A stretch of DNA of 64,000 nucleotides from Bacillota bacterium (GTDB lineage Bacteria; Bacillota; UBA4882; UBA8346), in contig JAEVYU010000021.1 of the NCBI GenBank assembly GCA_023392595.1, positions 1-64,000 of the forward strand, given 5' to 3'. Below are positions 35,612 to 45,749 of this stretch, one piece after another. The notes beneath the pieces were generated by a model that did no database searches, had not been told where the DNA came from, and was given only the letters and a program-made list of their open reading frames with translations. Every line of letters begins with the position of its first letter. Position 1 is the first letter of the stretch. A program made the position numbers and the translations under genes.

Positions 35612-36040
35612 ATGGATATCGCTGAATATATCGCAAAATCAGTTCATGAGTCCTATTGGGAAAAGGATATCAATTGCGCCTGCACAACCATGATGGTTTT
35701 AGCAGACCTTTTGGGAATCACCCTTCATGAGCAGGTACTGAATGCGGGAACCGGTATGCACGGGGCGGGGGGATTTCGGGCCCAATGTGGACTGGTGGAG
35801 GGTGGGTTGATGATGATTGGAATTTATCTTTCCGCAGAGGGGAAAGGAGCGGAGGAAATCGCGGATGCCTGTTACCGGTACGCGGAAAGCTTTCAGAAAA
35901 GATTCGCCTCGCTCCTCTGCAGAGATTTGCGTCCGGACGGTTTCCGGGAGGACGATCCGCCCCATCGTTGCGAGGAACTAACCCAAAAGACCATTCGGTT
36001 TACGTATCAGTTTTTGGTGGAATGGAAGAAGGAACTATAA
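35612..36040 (+). CDS. C_GCAxxG_C_C family protein (putative redox protein)
   Basis: The 142-residue product carries the family's spaced cysteines and glycines: NCACTTMMVLADLLG near residue 22, a GTGMHGAGGFRAQCGLVEGG block near 55, and later Cys in ADACYRYAES, LLCRDLR and HRCEEL. The family is described only as possibly redox-active or metal-binding and is often adjacent to oxidoreductases; no function is established. AAGGAGGGG lies 11 nt upstream of the ATG, slightly long. It stands alone between two small repeat elements. Confidence 0.85.
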   Translation: MDIAEYIAKSVHESYWEKDINCACTTMMVLADLLGITLHEQVLNAGTGMHGAGGFRAQCGLVEGGLMMIGIYLSAEGKGAEEIADACYRYAESFQKRFASLLCRDLRPDGFREDDPPHRCEELTQKTIRFTYQFLVEWKKEL

Positions 36041-36060
36041 TTAATTAGCGATTTGGAATA

Positions 36061-36180
36061 AGGGTCTGTTGCAAAATAAGATTTATCGATAGAGAAATAC
36101 AATATATGTGAAACTTTGCCCATTATTTATGGTATATATTGTATTTCTCGTTGATTTTAATCACTTTTGCAACAGCCTCT
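36061..36180. mobile_element. MITE-like element of about 120 bp
   Basis: Terminal inverted repeats of about 16 bp share CTGTTGCAAAA (36061-36076 and 36165-36180, two mismatches). Inside is a perfect 16-bp palindrome pair, GAGAAATACAATATAT (36092-36107) and ATATATTGTATTTCTC (36134-36149). The CTGTTGCAAAA end resembles terminal repeats of several IS families. There is no transposase frame, so it would be non-autonomous. Confidence 0.6.
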
Positions 36181-36328
36181 TTTATTTTTATCGAGGGTTT
36201 CGCAAAATAGAATACAGGCGGAAAATTTTTGTGAGTTTTTGCCGTGAAGCAGGAATTCATAAAATATTTGGATAATTATATGTTGAATCATAAATGATTT
36301 CGACGTAATTATTGCCAAATGGAGTGCC

Positions 36329-38332
36329 ATGAAGTTGAAGAGTTTTGAAAAAAGTAAGCAACCCAATTTGAATATATTCTATATCTATATTTTGGTATTA
36401 GTGATTGCAGATTTGATTTTTTATCCGTTGTTTCCACTGTTACTTAATTATCCGCCTGGTTCGATCAATACTAAATTTGATGTTGAGTTTTCCCATATTC
36501 CATATTACTTGCAATATATTATTATTAATCTACTTATTGTGACCATTGGTTATATCTCACTTAAGGCAGTTTTCAAAGGTGTTGAAAAATGGAGTTATAT
36601 CATTCAAAGTTTTTCATCAAATGATATTGATAAGATCATAAAAATTCGAAAAAGCAGTTTCATATTACCTCATATTTTATATATACTGCAAACAATGATT
36701 CCGGTAATATCAGTTGGAATTTTGTTTTTTATTTTAGGCTTTCGAAACAGCGCAGATGTAAAGTTTTTTACGATTTTAATGGTTAGCTTGATATTGACGG
36801 GTGAGATTTCTTATTTGTTTTCTAAAAATTACTTTCGAGCAGTTTTGAATTACACATTTCTTGATGGATATGAAGCAAAGACATTTCGAATAGGATTACG
36901 GCTCAAGCTGCTTCTTCAATTATTACCGTTATTTTTATTTTCAAATTTGTTTATTTTATTTATTGGAAATTCCTGTTTAATTAAAGAAAAAGGCGACGTG
37001 CTTTTTAAAAGTTATCAACGTGAGCTTGAAATGAAGATGGAGGGAATTTCCAATATTGAAAGTGAAGAACAGATCAAATCCTTTTTGAAGTTAGTAGAAA
37101 CGAATAACATAAACGATATTACCTTTTATATTGATCCGTCTGGTAAATATACCACCAGTGATAATTCTGAATTAAGCGCTTTTTTTCTCAAATATACCCA
37201 TGAGTTGGCATTTAAATATCTAGGCCATACATATGATTATTACGGCTCAGATATCCAAGGCGCTGCAGTTAAATTACGAGGGATAAATGGAGTATGGATT
37301 TTTGGAATTAAATATACGGTTAATTCATTAAGGAATACTACCTTTTACGGTATCACTTTTATTGCATTATCACTTTTATCTATATTAATATTATTATATT
37401 TTGCTAAAACCCTTGCTGATGATATTGCTATAATCGCTCATGGCCTTGCGGAGATTGCGGAGGGAGCGGAAGCTGATTTAAATAAAAAAATCGCCGTCAC
37501 TTCTAATGACGAAATCGGTGATCTGGCGGTGGCTTTTAATAAAGTTCAAGAACGTGAGAAAAAGTATGTTCAGGACATTCAAAACCAGCAAAATGTAATT
37601 GTAGAGCGGGAACGTTTGGCTTCTCTGGGGCAGATGATCAGCGGCATAACGCATAACTTAAAAACTCCGATTATGTCACTTTCGATGGGCATCGTATCTA
37701 TCAAAGATTTGGTTGCCGAATATAAGGCATCTATCGAGGATCAACGGGTGACCCCTGATGACCACCGGGAAATCGCAGAGGATATGGAAGTTTGGCTCAA
37801 TGAAATGACATCATGTTGTAGTTATATGTCGAATGTCTTAACCACCATTAAAGGTCAGATTATACCGGGAAAAGATTCAATTGCATCTGGCTTTACCTTG
37901 AAGGAGTTAATGAAACGGCTTGAAATTTTAACCGAATATGAAATGAGCAAATCCAGCTGCAGTATAAGGTATGATTTACAGGCCAATCCGGATCTGGAAA
38001 TACCGGGGGAGGTCAGTAATCTGGTACAAGTATTGGAAAATCTAATCTCCAATGCGATTCAGTCTTATGAACGAAAAGGTGGACTGATTGAATTTCTGAT
38101 GATTCAAAAGAATACCATACTTGAACTTTGCATCCGTGATAAGGGTAAAGGAATCCCTGATGAGATCCGATCCAAATTGTTTAAGGAGATGATTACTACT
38201 AAGGGAAAAAAGGGTACTGGACTAGGTCTATATATATCGTATGCCATTATTAAAGGAAAATTTGGCGGCGATCTTTGGTTTGATTCTGTTCTAGGGCAGG
38301 GCACAGCTTTTTATATTTCAATACCTATTTAA
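36329..38332 (+). CDS. membrane sensor histidine kinase
   Basis: This 667-residue kinase has several N-terminal membrane helices (about 20-45, 65-85, 110-135, 145-165, 190-215). An extracytoplasmic sensor of about 115 residues follows, containing FYIDPSGKY. Another helix (TTFYGITFIALSLLSILILLY) leads to a HAMP-like linker (NDEIGDLAVAFNKVQERE). The H-box is GITHNLKTP with the phospho-His at about 441. The ATPase domain has the N-box (ENLISNAIQSY), G1 (DKGKGIP) and G2 (GKKGTGLGLYISYAII). ATG is preceded by GGAG. It has its own terminator, then the small ORF, NRPS and response regulator follow on the same strand. It probably signals to the regulator at 43219. Stimulus unknown. Confidence 0.93.
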   Translation: MKLKSFEKSKQPNLNIFYIYILVLVIADLIFYPLFPLLLNYPPGSINTKFDVEFSHIPYYLQYIIINLLIVTIGYISLKAVFKGVEKWSYIIQSFSSNDIDKIIKIRKSSFILPHILYILQTMIPVISVGILFFILGFRNSADVKFFTILMVSLILTGEISYLFSKNYFRAVLNYTFLDGYEAKTFRIGLRLKLLLQLLPLFLFSNLFILFIGNSCLIKEKGDVLFKSYQRELEMKMEGISNIESEEQIKSFLKLVETNNINDITFYIDPSGKYTTSDNSELSAFFLKYTHELAFKYLGHTYDYYGSDIQGAAVKLRGINGVWIFGIKYTVNSLRNTTFYGITFIALSLLSILILLYFAKTLADDIAIIAHGLAEIAEGAEADLNKKIAVTSNDEIGDLAVAFNKVQEREKKYVQDIQNQQNVIVERERLASLGQMISGITHNLKTPIMSLSMGIVSIKDLVAEYKASIEDQRVTPDDHREIAEDMEVWLNEMTSCCSYMSNVLTTIKGQIIPGKDSIASGFTLKELMKRLEILTEYEMSKSSCSIRYDLQANPDLEIPGEVSNLVQVLENLISNAIQSYERKGGLIEFLMIQKNTILELCIRDKGKGIPDEIRSKLFKEMITTKGKKGTGLGLYISYAIIKGKFGGDLWFDSVLGQGTAFYISIPI

Positions 38333-38394
38333 GATTTAACAGTGGCAATTTTGAATAGATATGCATTTGAAACAATTAACTTCTAATTAATATT

Positions 38395-38421
38395 AACTCG
38401 GAGAATTTCCGAGTTTTTTTT
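38395..38421 (+). terminator. terminator after the histidine kinase
   Basis: AACTCGGA (38395-38402), loop GAATT, TCCGAGTT (38408-38415), then seven or eight Ts. Confidence 0.9.
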
Positions 38422-38531
38422 ATATCTTAGGAATGGAATTAAATTCAAGTTATGTTACAATTAATATTGTGAAGTATAAAATGGATATTACGGTTAAAAA
38501 ATTATTTTATCCTAAATTTTTTTAAGAAAGG

Positions 38532-38756
38532 GTGAGTGATTTGCGCGTTCATCAGAAGAAAACCTCATTGATGCCGGAAAATCTAAATAATGTCATTTTA
38601 TTTGATTCTCAGACTGGCTATAAAAAAAATTATGAGAATATCAAGAATTACATTGTATTTAAAATCAGCATTACCACTAATCCAAACTCTCGTTTAGCAT
38701 ATCTGGATGTTTTAGATTACATGGAACATGCTCAACTGGAAGCAGTAAAAAAATAA
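38532..38756 (+). CDS. small hypothetical protein upstream of the NRPS
   Basis: A 74-residue frame starting at GTG with AAGAAAGG just upstream; it ends 18 bp before the NRPS start, whose RBS GGAGG lies in the gap. It contains a possible strand-rich middle (NNVILFDSQTGYKKNY, YIVFKISITT) and a C-terminal helix (LAYLDVLDYMEHAQLEAVKK). I do not recognise a family. The position suggests co-transcription with the NRPS; whether it is a partner protein or a leader cannot be said. An ATG at codon 14 is an alternative start. Confidence 0.5.
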   Translation: MSDLRVHQKKTSLMPENLNNVILFDSQTGYKKNYENIKNYIVFKISITTNPNSRLAYLDVLDYMEHAQLEAVKK

Positions 38757-38774
38757 TGATTTGGAGGCTAAACA

Positions 38775-41700
38775 ATGACAAAATATTATCCCCTATCCTA
38801 TGCGCAAAACGCTATTTGGAGTATTGAAAAATTTGCTCCAAACACCAGTATTAACGTTATTGCTGGAACCCTGCGGTTTAAAGAAAAGCTAGACTTTAGG
38901 CTATTGGAAGAAGGATTTAATTTAATGTTAAAAAAAACAATGGTATTCGGCTTCGTTTTCGGATTCAAAATGGAGAACTCGTTCAATATGAAGCTGATTA
39001 CCAATACTATCCACTCGATTTTTATGATTTAACTGCAGAAAAAGATAACCATAAATTTTTTGAGATTCAAAAAAAACTTACTCAAATACCGTTTGATATT
39101 ATTGATTCCCCACTATTTTATGCAGCATTTTTTATAACTGCAACTGAAACGGCATTTTATTTTAAACAGCATCATTTAATATCTGATGCTTGGTCAATAA
39201 TTTTGACTGGAAATAAAACTTTGAATTATTATATGCTTTTACAAAATAATGCAGACTGCAATACCGTAATTGAACCTTCCTTTTTTGATAGTTTAGAAAC
39301 TGAAAAAGAATACTTACGTTCAAAACGTTTTTTAAATAATAAAGCTTTTTGGAAATCCCAAAGCACAAGTGACCTCGAATTTGTCTATTTTAAAAAAAGA
39401 CCGAAGCCTTATTGTACCGCTGCCAAGAGAATTTGTTGTATACTCCCTGAAAGAATATCAACCAGAGTAAATGGATTTTGTCAGGAAAACGGTATTTCGA
39501 TTTTAGTATTATTTATGAGTATATTATCTATATATATTAATAAAATTACTTCAAAAAAGGAAATTACCATTGGCACAACAGTTCTTAATCGGATTAATCA
39601 TACAGAAAAAAAAACTGTAGGCATGTTTGTAAATATAATCCCCATATTTATACAACTGAAAAAAAGTTCCTCTTTTTTTCAGTATATGAATCTGGTGGCA
39701 TCAATTTGGAAGATATCGCTAATCAATTCACGTTATCCTTATGATTTGATTATGGAGGAATACCATAAAAAGTATGGATTAAATGATGAGCTATTTGATG
39801 TCACTTTAACATATCAAAATGCAATACATCAGTGCCCGGATGGATTCCAAGGAATGAAAAGCTATTGGCATCCATATGGCCATCAAATTAATGCCTTAAA
39901 TGTCCATATTAGTGACAGAGAGAATTCAAGTCATTTTGCAATTGAATATGATTATCTACTAGAACTTTTCACCGCCACTGAAATTGAAGACCTCCACCTT
40001 CATTTGATGCATCTTCTCCAAGACGCCTTGGGTAATCCGGATAAGCCCCTTTCTGAGTTGGAGTTGATGTCCCCGGCGGAAAAACAGCGGCTGCTTCATG
40101 AGTTTAATGAACCCCAAATGAGCTTAACTTCACCCGACCGGTTGTTGCATCAATTTTTTGAAGCGCAAGCCTTTCAAAACCCGGACTATATCGCTATAAT
40201 CTTTGGCGAAGAGCGGATCACCTATGGTGAGTTGAACCGGAAAGCCAATCAGATTGCCCGGATGCTCCGGGGAAAAGGCATTAAGCCCAATTCCATCATA
40301 GGACTGCTGGTTAAACGGTCGCCGGAAATGTTCTACGGGATTTTAGGGGTTTTAAAGGCCGGCGGGGCGTATCTGCCGATTGATCCCGAATTCCCCCGGG
40401 GCAGGGTGAAATATATTTTGGAGGATAGCCGTTGTGATATTTTGCTCACCAATGATTTTTTAATCGGTAATACCACCTGGCAAGGGGAAATCGTAAATTT
40501 CAACGCCGCCTGGGATATTGTAGACGGTTCCAACCCGGGGAATCTAAGTGGTCTCAGTGATTTAGCGTATGTCATTTACACTTCCGGTTCTACCGGCCAG
40601 CCGAAAGGGGTGATGGTCGAGCATCGGTCGATTGTCAATACGGTCAATTGGCGGATGCATCATTATCATTTCACTGCCGGGGATGTTTTATTGCAGATTC
40701 CACCTTATAATTTCGACAGTTCGGTGGAAGATGTTTTTTCCTTTTTAAGCGTCGGGGCCCCGATTGTGATGATCGAACAAGAAAAACGGCTGGATTTAAT
40801 GTATGTAAGGGAACTGATTACCCGGCATCAGGTGACTCATTTTTTAGTGACCCCGCTATTCTATCATACGATGCTGGATGAGATAGCCCCCGGCTTAACC
40901 CGTTTATCCAGCGTCACGGTGGCGGGGGAAAATTTCCATTTGAACTTGGTGAAAAAGCATTTCCAAAAATTGCCTTCGGTGAAGTTGTATAATGAATACG
41001 GACCGACTGAGAATAGCGTTTGCTCAACGGTGTATCAATTTACCCCGCAAGACCGGGAAATCTTGATCGGCAAACCGATTTCCAATTGTCAGTGTTATGT
41101 GTTGAGTCCAGACCTCAATTTACAGCCTGTTGGGATTCCTGGGGAACTATATCTGGGAGGAATGGGACTGGCCCGGGGATATGTAGCCAATTCCCAACTG
41201 ACCGCTGAGAAGTTTGTTTTTGTGAAGGCTATCGGAGAACGTTTGTACCGCACCGGCGATTTGGTAAAATGGACTGCGGAAGGCAATTTGCAATTTATCG
41301 AAAGAGCTGACAATCAAGTTAAAATTCGTGGTTTTCGTATTGAACCCGGCGAGATTGAGTTTCAGTTAATCAATCATCCCGCTGTCGTGGAAACAGTGGT
41401 TATGGCCCGTGAAGACGGGGACGGGAATAAATTTTTGTGCGCTTATGTTGTTTCGGATCAAAGACCCACTATCGTCGAGTTGAAAGGATTTTTATCCAAA
41501 AACCTGCCAGGCTATATGATACCGTCCCACTTTGTATTTTTGGATAAGTTACCGCTGACCCCTAACGGGAAAATTGATAAGAAAGCCCTGCCAGCTCCGG
41601 ACGATGAGCCGAAAGTCGGTTACGTGCCGCCTGAAAATGAAGTGGAAAAGAAATTAGCAGCCTACTGGCAAGAGATTTTAGGAGGAAATACTCAAATCGG

Positions 41701-43126
41701 GACGATGGATAATTTTTTTGAAATCGGCGGCGATTCACTGGCCGTTATCAGAATTTTAACCATGAGCTATAACCAGCAATGGGATCTTACCGTCCAAGAT
41801 TTTTACCGGTATAATACCATTAAGGACCTGGCCGCAAGGATCATCTCCCGCAGCCAGGATGAAAAAACAACGGTGGAAACCAGGGAAAGTTCCGATATCG
41901 CTAAACCAAAGACGGAATCTTTATCTTTGCACGGGCCGCTGGTTGTCCCTGTCAAAACGGCTACTCCCAGGACGGTCCGCAATCTGTTATTAACGGGGGC
42001 CACCGGTTTTCTGGGAATTCATATTCTCTTCGAATTATTGCAACAAAACGACATCCGGATTTATGTTTTAGTCCGCGGTAAAAATAGGGGAAGCGCCGAA
42101 TCCCGCCTATATGAAATCTTAAAGTTTTATTTTCCGCAGATTCATCCGTGGGTTTTAAACCAGAAGGTTATGGTGGTCAGCGGAGATATTACTTTTGAAA
42201 AATTTGGGTTGCCGGAGGAGGAATACCGGGAACTCCGGCGGAAAATCGATACAGTGGTTCACGCGGCTGCGCTTGTAAAACATTATGGCGATTTTGAAGA
42301 ATTCCGGCGAACCAATATTCTTGGAGTTCAAAATATCCTTCAGTTTAGCAAGGGAAAAGCTTTATTCCACATTTCCACCACCAGTGTGGCTGGAGATTAT
42401 GCCAAGCAAGAACAGCAAAATTTATACTTTAATGAAAACAGTCTGGATATCGGCCAGAATCTTGGCGGAAACTGTTATGTTGAAAGTAAATTGGAAGCGG
42501 AAAAAATAATTTTACAGTACATTCAGGATGGTTTCAAGGCGACGATCTTCAGGGTAGGTAATCTTACCGGCAGGTATGCGGATGGATTCTTTCAAATGAA
42601 TATTCAGGACAATAAATTTTACCAAATTCTTAAATCTCTGATTGAGCTCTCAACCATTCCCAAGTCCGTGGCTAAAAAAGACGTTGAGTTCACTCCGGTG
42701 GATTTGTGCAGTAAGGCGATAGTAAAACTTCTGATGGTGGAAGAGAGCATAGGTAAGACATTTCACCTGATGAATCAACAAGGGATTAAAATAAAAAATT
42801 TAACAAGAATGCTGCTTGAAATGGGTTATAAAGTCGATATTGTTCGGGATGAAAGTTTTTATCAATATCTTCAGGAGCGGTTGTCTCACGAAAATAATGC
42901 CGATACTCTAGTCGGTCTGGTGCCTGATTTGCAAAGGGGTACTTTACATTATCATACTTCCGTCAGGGTGGATTCCCGGGCTTCAATTACAACCTTAAAA
43001 CAGTTGGATTTTGAGTGGCCCCTCATCGATGAGGCTTATATTAAGAAAGTTTTTGCCTATATGGAATCGACCGGATTTATCAAAAAGTTGCCGAAAGATT
43101 TGCCGAAAGAAATATCGAGAAAGTGA
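38775..43126 (+). CDS. single-module NRPS (C-A-T-thioester reductase), frameshifted in the C domain
   Basis: GGAGG precedes ATG 38775. The condensation domain starts in this frame (YPLSYAQNAIWS) for 54 codons, then continues at -1 after the A8 run ending at 38937 (NNGIRLRFRIQNGELVQYE). Joined, the protein is about 1450 aa. The C-domain active site reads HHLISDAW (HHxxxDG with Ala). The adenylation domain has YTSGSTGQPKG, NEYGPTE, YRTGDL, KIRGFRIEPGEIE and NGKID. The carrier has FFEIGGDSL. The reductase has LLLTGATGFLG and YVESK. Expected chemistry: acylate one amino acid and release it reductively as aldehyde or alcohol. My manual specificity code, DSELTAEVCK, is uncertain. Downstream frames could also start near 39203, losing half the C domain. 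No PPTase gene is nearby. Confidence 0.9.
38928..38938 (+). other. -1 frameshift site (A8 homopolymer) in the NRPS condensation domain
   Basis: TTA followed by seven As and C (A8 from 38930 to 38937). Codons TTA-AAA-AAA are followed by ACA in the upstream frame; the homologous C-domain sequence resumes at AAC 38936 in the -1 frame. A AAA AAA is a slippery heptamer and A8 runs favour transcriptional slippage. The sequence alone cannot separate recoding, mutation and an assembly error. Confidence 0.8.
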
Positions 43127-43218
43127 ATCCGGTGTAATTTTAAAATATCAAAAAATAATCTCCCGCAAGGGCTGGAGAGATAAAGGTAAAATGCAATTAT
43201 GTACGATGGGAGGCTAAT

Positions 43219-43830
43219 ATGGACGGGAATATTCGAATTTTGATCATTGAAGATGAACCATCATGGCAGAACTTAATCACTCATCAATTGAATTCAGATC
43301 CGGAGTTTTTGGTAGTCGGTATTGCGGAAAAGGTTGAACAGGCCATTCAATTAGGGAAAATTATGGAATATGAATTTGCAATTATTGATTTGCAACTGGA
43401 TCGAACGGCCGAGGATGGCTTTGTTGTATACGACGCTCTTAAAAAGGAACGTGATTTTCAGGCGATCTTTTTAACCAACAATGAAAATCCCAAAACGATG
43501 TATGATGCTTTTTTACAGGGGGGATACTCTTATATCCCCAAAACCTATTTAAACGTCTTGCCACAAACTATCCGCTATTTTTATGAAAATCCGGTCCCCA
43601 ATCTGATGATGAAAACCATTCAAGACCGGGTGAAGGAGTTCCGCCTTATCGACCTGACCAGCGCTGAAAAAAATGTTTTTAGTTTGTTAAATCAGGGTTT
43701 CAAACCCAGCGACATTTCGGCCCAGTTAAATATCTCCGTATATACAGTCCGTTCGCATATTAAAAATGTGCTAAAGAAATTAGGCACCAACAATTATCAG
43801 GATGCTTTGAAAAAACTTTTTCCGAATTAA
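43219..43830 (+). CDS. NarL/LuxR-type response regulator
   Basis: The 203-residue regulator has a receiver domain (IIEDEPSW acidic pair, AIIDLQLD with the phospho-Asp, a LTNNE position for Thr, and the conserved Lys in YIPKTYL). A LuxR-type helix-turn-helix follows (LTSAEKNVFSLLNQGF ... ISAQLNISVYTVRSHIKNVLKKLG). It probably pairs with the kinase at 36329 and may regulate the NRPS between them, although no operator is visible. GGGAGG precedes the ATG. It lies 92 bp after the NRPS and is followed by a terminator. Confidence 0.93.
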   Translation: MDGNIRILIIEDEPSWQNLITHQLNSDPEFLVVGIAEKVEQAIQLGKIMEYEFAIIDLQLDRTAEDGFVVYDALKKERDFQAIFLTNNENPKTMYDAFLQGGYSYIPKTYLNVLPQTIRYFYENPVPNLMMKTIQDRVKEFRLIDLTSAEKNVFSLLNQGFKPSDISAQLNISVYTVRSHIKNVLKKLGTNNYQDALKKLFPN

Positions 43831-43840
43831 TTGATAAAAA

Positions 43841-43877
43841 TCAGCAGAACAAAATAGCTGCTGGTTTTTTATTTTTT
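43841..43877 (+). terminator. terminator after the response regulator
   Basis: TCAGCAG (43841-43847) pairs with CTGCTGG (43858-43864) with one wobble, followed by T6-A-T7. It closes the kinase/NRPS/regulator region. Confidence 0.8.
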
Positions 43878-44074
43878 TGTTCGGTTATGAATTTTATTTG
43901 TGATTTTGTTCATCAAATTAGGTATTTTTTTTACCCAATTTTCGATTGTATGAGGAAATTTGGTAATAATTTTGATTATTAACAGCGAATAATAAATCAG
44001 TTATAATGGGTCTGATGGGAAAAATGTAAAATTATTACACGATTGACGAAAAATCCAAAAAGGCGGTGGATAGG

Positions 44075-44332
44075 ATGTTACAGATGACGAATATCAATAT
44101 CTCCCAAGAAGATGGTATTTATGAATTGTCAAAGATTTTACAGGAATTAAGAAATTTAAAGGCTCTGGCTACCGATGAAATTTTACTGAGAGACTATAAG
44201 ATTTACATCCGGGACATCCAACGGTTTTTAAAAAATGCATCCCAGAAAGTTATACCAGCGGAAGATATTCAGGTTTATATTGATGACTATCAACAAGTCC
44301 TTCAAATGGCTAAATTAGATGAGATAAAATAG
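44075..44332 (+). CDS. small helical hypothetical protein
   Basis: The 85-residue product (GTG 44066 would give 88) is almost entirely charged helix: ISQEDGIYELSKILQELRNLKALATDEILLRDYKIYIRD and a similar C-terminal half. I recognise no family. ATG 44075 is preferred because AAGGCGG ends 8 nt upstream. It has a good RBS and normal codon use, so it is probably real. Neighbours give no hint of role. Confidence 0.6.
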   Translation: MLQMTNINISQEDGIYELSKILQELRNLKALATDEILLRDYKIYIRDIQRFLKNASQKVIPAEDIQVYIDDYQQVLQMAKLDEIK

Positions 44333-44648
44333 GGGGAGTTAGACTGGGCTGGGAAAATCGATGATCAGTTACGTTTATTGCATGGGACATTATCAGGGAC
44401 CCTCTTCAATGGAAATTAACCGATAAAGATATACAATACCTTAGGTTTTGCCTGATTTTTTAACGGCATCGCCTATTGATATATCGAATCGATTTAAAAG
44501 TACTTTGAAGGCGGTCTCTTTTTATTTCGATATTCAAAGCAAAGCAAGGAATAAATCTTTATCAACGGAACTCGGTTTTATATTCACTTGAATAAATGAA
44601 ATAATAAGCTTAAAATGAAAATAGAACAATTCCGACAGGAGGATGTCT
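44333..44648. other. intergenic, no gene found
   Basis: No coding frame is credible. The 13-mer AAGATATACAATA at about 44425 repeats the arm at 7330 and is followed about 45 bp later by a degenerate complement (TATTGATATATC). The oxidoreductase RBS AGGAGG lies at 44637-44642. Confidence 0.5.
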
Positions 44649-45635
44649 ATGAATAAGGTAAAATTAGGGGTATTAGGTGTTTCTCATTTGTTTGTAACCA
44701 AAGTCTTGCCCTCGTTGTTAAAATCAAACCGGGTGGAAGTCTATGGGATAGCTTCCAGGGATGGCGATAAAGCGCGAGATGCATCTCTAGCATATGGGAT
44801 CACTAAATTTTATCCTTCTTATGAGGAACTGTTGATGGACAAATCTATCGAAATGGTTTATATACCATTACCCAACCATATCCACGCCGAATGGATCAAA
44901 AAATCGGCCGACTATGGAAAACATGTCATTTGTGAAAAACCGATTGCGCTCAGTGCTAAAGAGGCTAAGGAAGCTATTGAATATGCAGAGTCAAAAGGCG
45001 TTAAAATCATGGAAGCCTTTATGTATAAGTTTCATCCGCAGTGGCAGCGCGCATTGGAAGCAGTGCGATTTCAAGAAATCGGTAAAATTACCACTATCCA
45101 TACTTTTTTCGGATATGACAATAAAGATCCCCAAAATATTCGCAATATAAAAGTAACTGGCGGCGGAGCATTACTTGATATCGGGTGTTATGCCGTTTCT
45201 TTATCTCGCTTTTTACTCCAAGCGGAACCCAAACGTGTTTTGGCGGTGTCTGATATCGATGCCGCATTTCAAACAGATATTGTAGCCAATTGCATCCTGG
45301 ATTTTGGAACAATCAGGACTCTTTTTACCGTCTGCACTCAGACCTTTCCTTCTCAAAGAGTGTTGGTTTTTGGAACCGGTGGAACGATGACCCTGGAAAT
45401 TCCTTTTAATATGTATTCTGATGTGCCGGCGCAAATCACTCTAAAAACAGCAGTTGGCACTCGGACACTGGAGTGCGGTCCTGCGGATCAGTACATGTTG
45501 GAATTTGACGAATTCGCAATATCGCTTCGTGACCGCACTGCAATACCCATAATGTCGGCCGATGCAATAGATAATATGAGGGTTCTGGACGCTCTTTTTA
45601 AATCAGCCCAGTCCGGTCATTGGGAAAAGGTATAA
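44649..45635 (+). CDS. Gfo/Idh/MocA family NAD(P)-dependent oxidoreductase
   Basis: This 328-residue protein has the N-terminal Rossmann NAD(P) site (KLGVLGVSHLFVTKVLPSLL), the family's P-N-x-x-H-x-E-W segment (PLPNHIHAEWIKKS), and the EKP motif with catalytic Lys (VICEKPIALSAKEA). The sheet domain has EAFMYKFHPQW and GGGALLDIGCYAVSLSRFL. It oxidises or reduces a sugar, inositol or similar hydroxyl; substrate unknown. I place the start at ATG 44649, 6 nt after AGGAGG, since ATG 44643 directly abuts the RBS. It is a single gene. Confidence 0.93.
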   Translation: MNKVKLGVLGVSHLFVTKVLPSLLKSNRVEVYGIASRDGDKARDASLAYGITKFYPSYEELLMDKSIEMVYIPLPNHIHAEWIKKSADYGKHVICEKPIALSAKEAKEAIEYAESKGVKIMEAFMYKFHPQWQRALEAVRFQEIGKITTIHTFFGYDNKDPQNIRNIKVTGGGALLDIGCYAVSLSRFLLQAEPKRVLAVSDIDAAFQTDIVANCILDFGTIRTLFTVCTQTFPSQRVLVFGTGGTMTLEIPFNMYSDVPAQITLKTAVGTRTLECGPADQYMLEFDEFAISLRDRTAIPIMSADAIDNMRVLDALFKSAQSGHWEKV

Positions 45636-45749
45636 AATTATTGGCAAATTTTGAAAAAATCCTCTAAAAATGCAGGAAAAATAGGAATTTTAAAGAAAAA
45701 CTTATATTGATTTATATTTATCCATCAACACGTTTCGGATAGGTGTACC

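Noticed and set aside
36061..36180. Ordinary terminator of the C_GCAxxG_C_C gene
   Set aside because: The terminal repeats and nested palindrome are over-elaborate for a terminator, and the T-rich tail is weak. A role as terminator is possible but secondary.
38775..43126. Treating the NRPS as a plain pseudogene
   Set aside because: After the shift, 1,396 codons stay open with intact A, T and R motifs, and the site is a slippery A8 run. Recoding or an assembly error are at least as likely.
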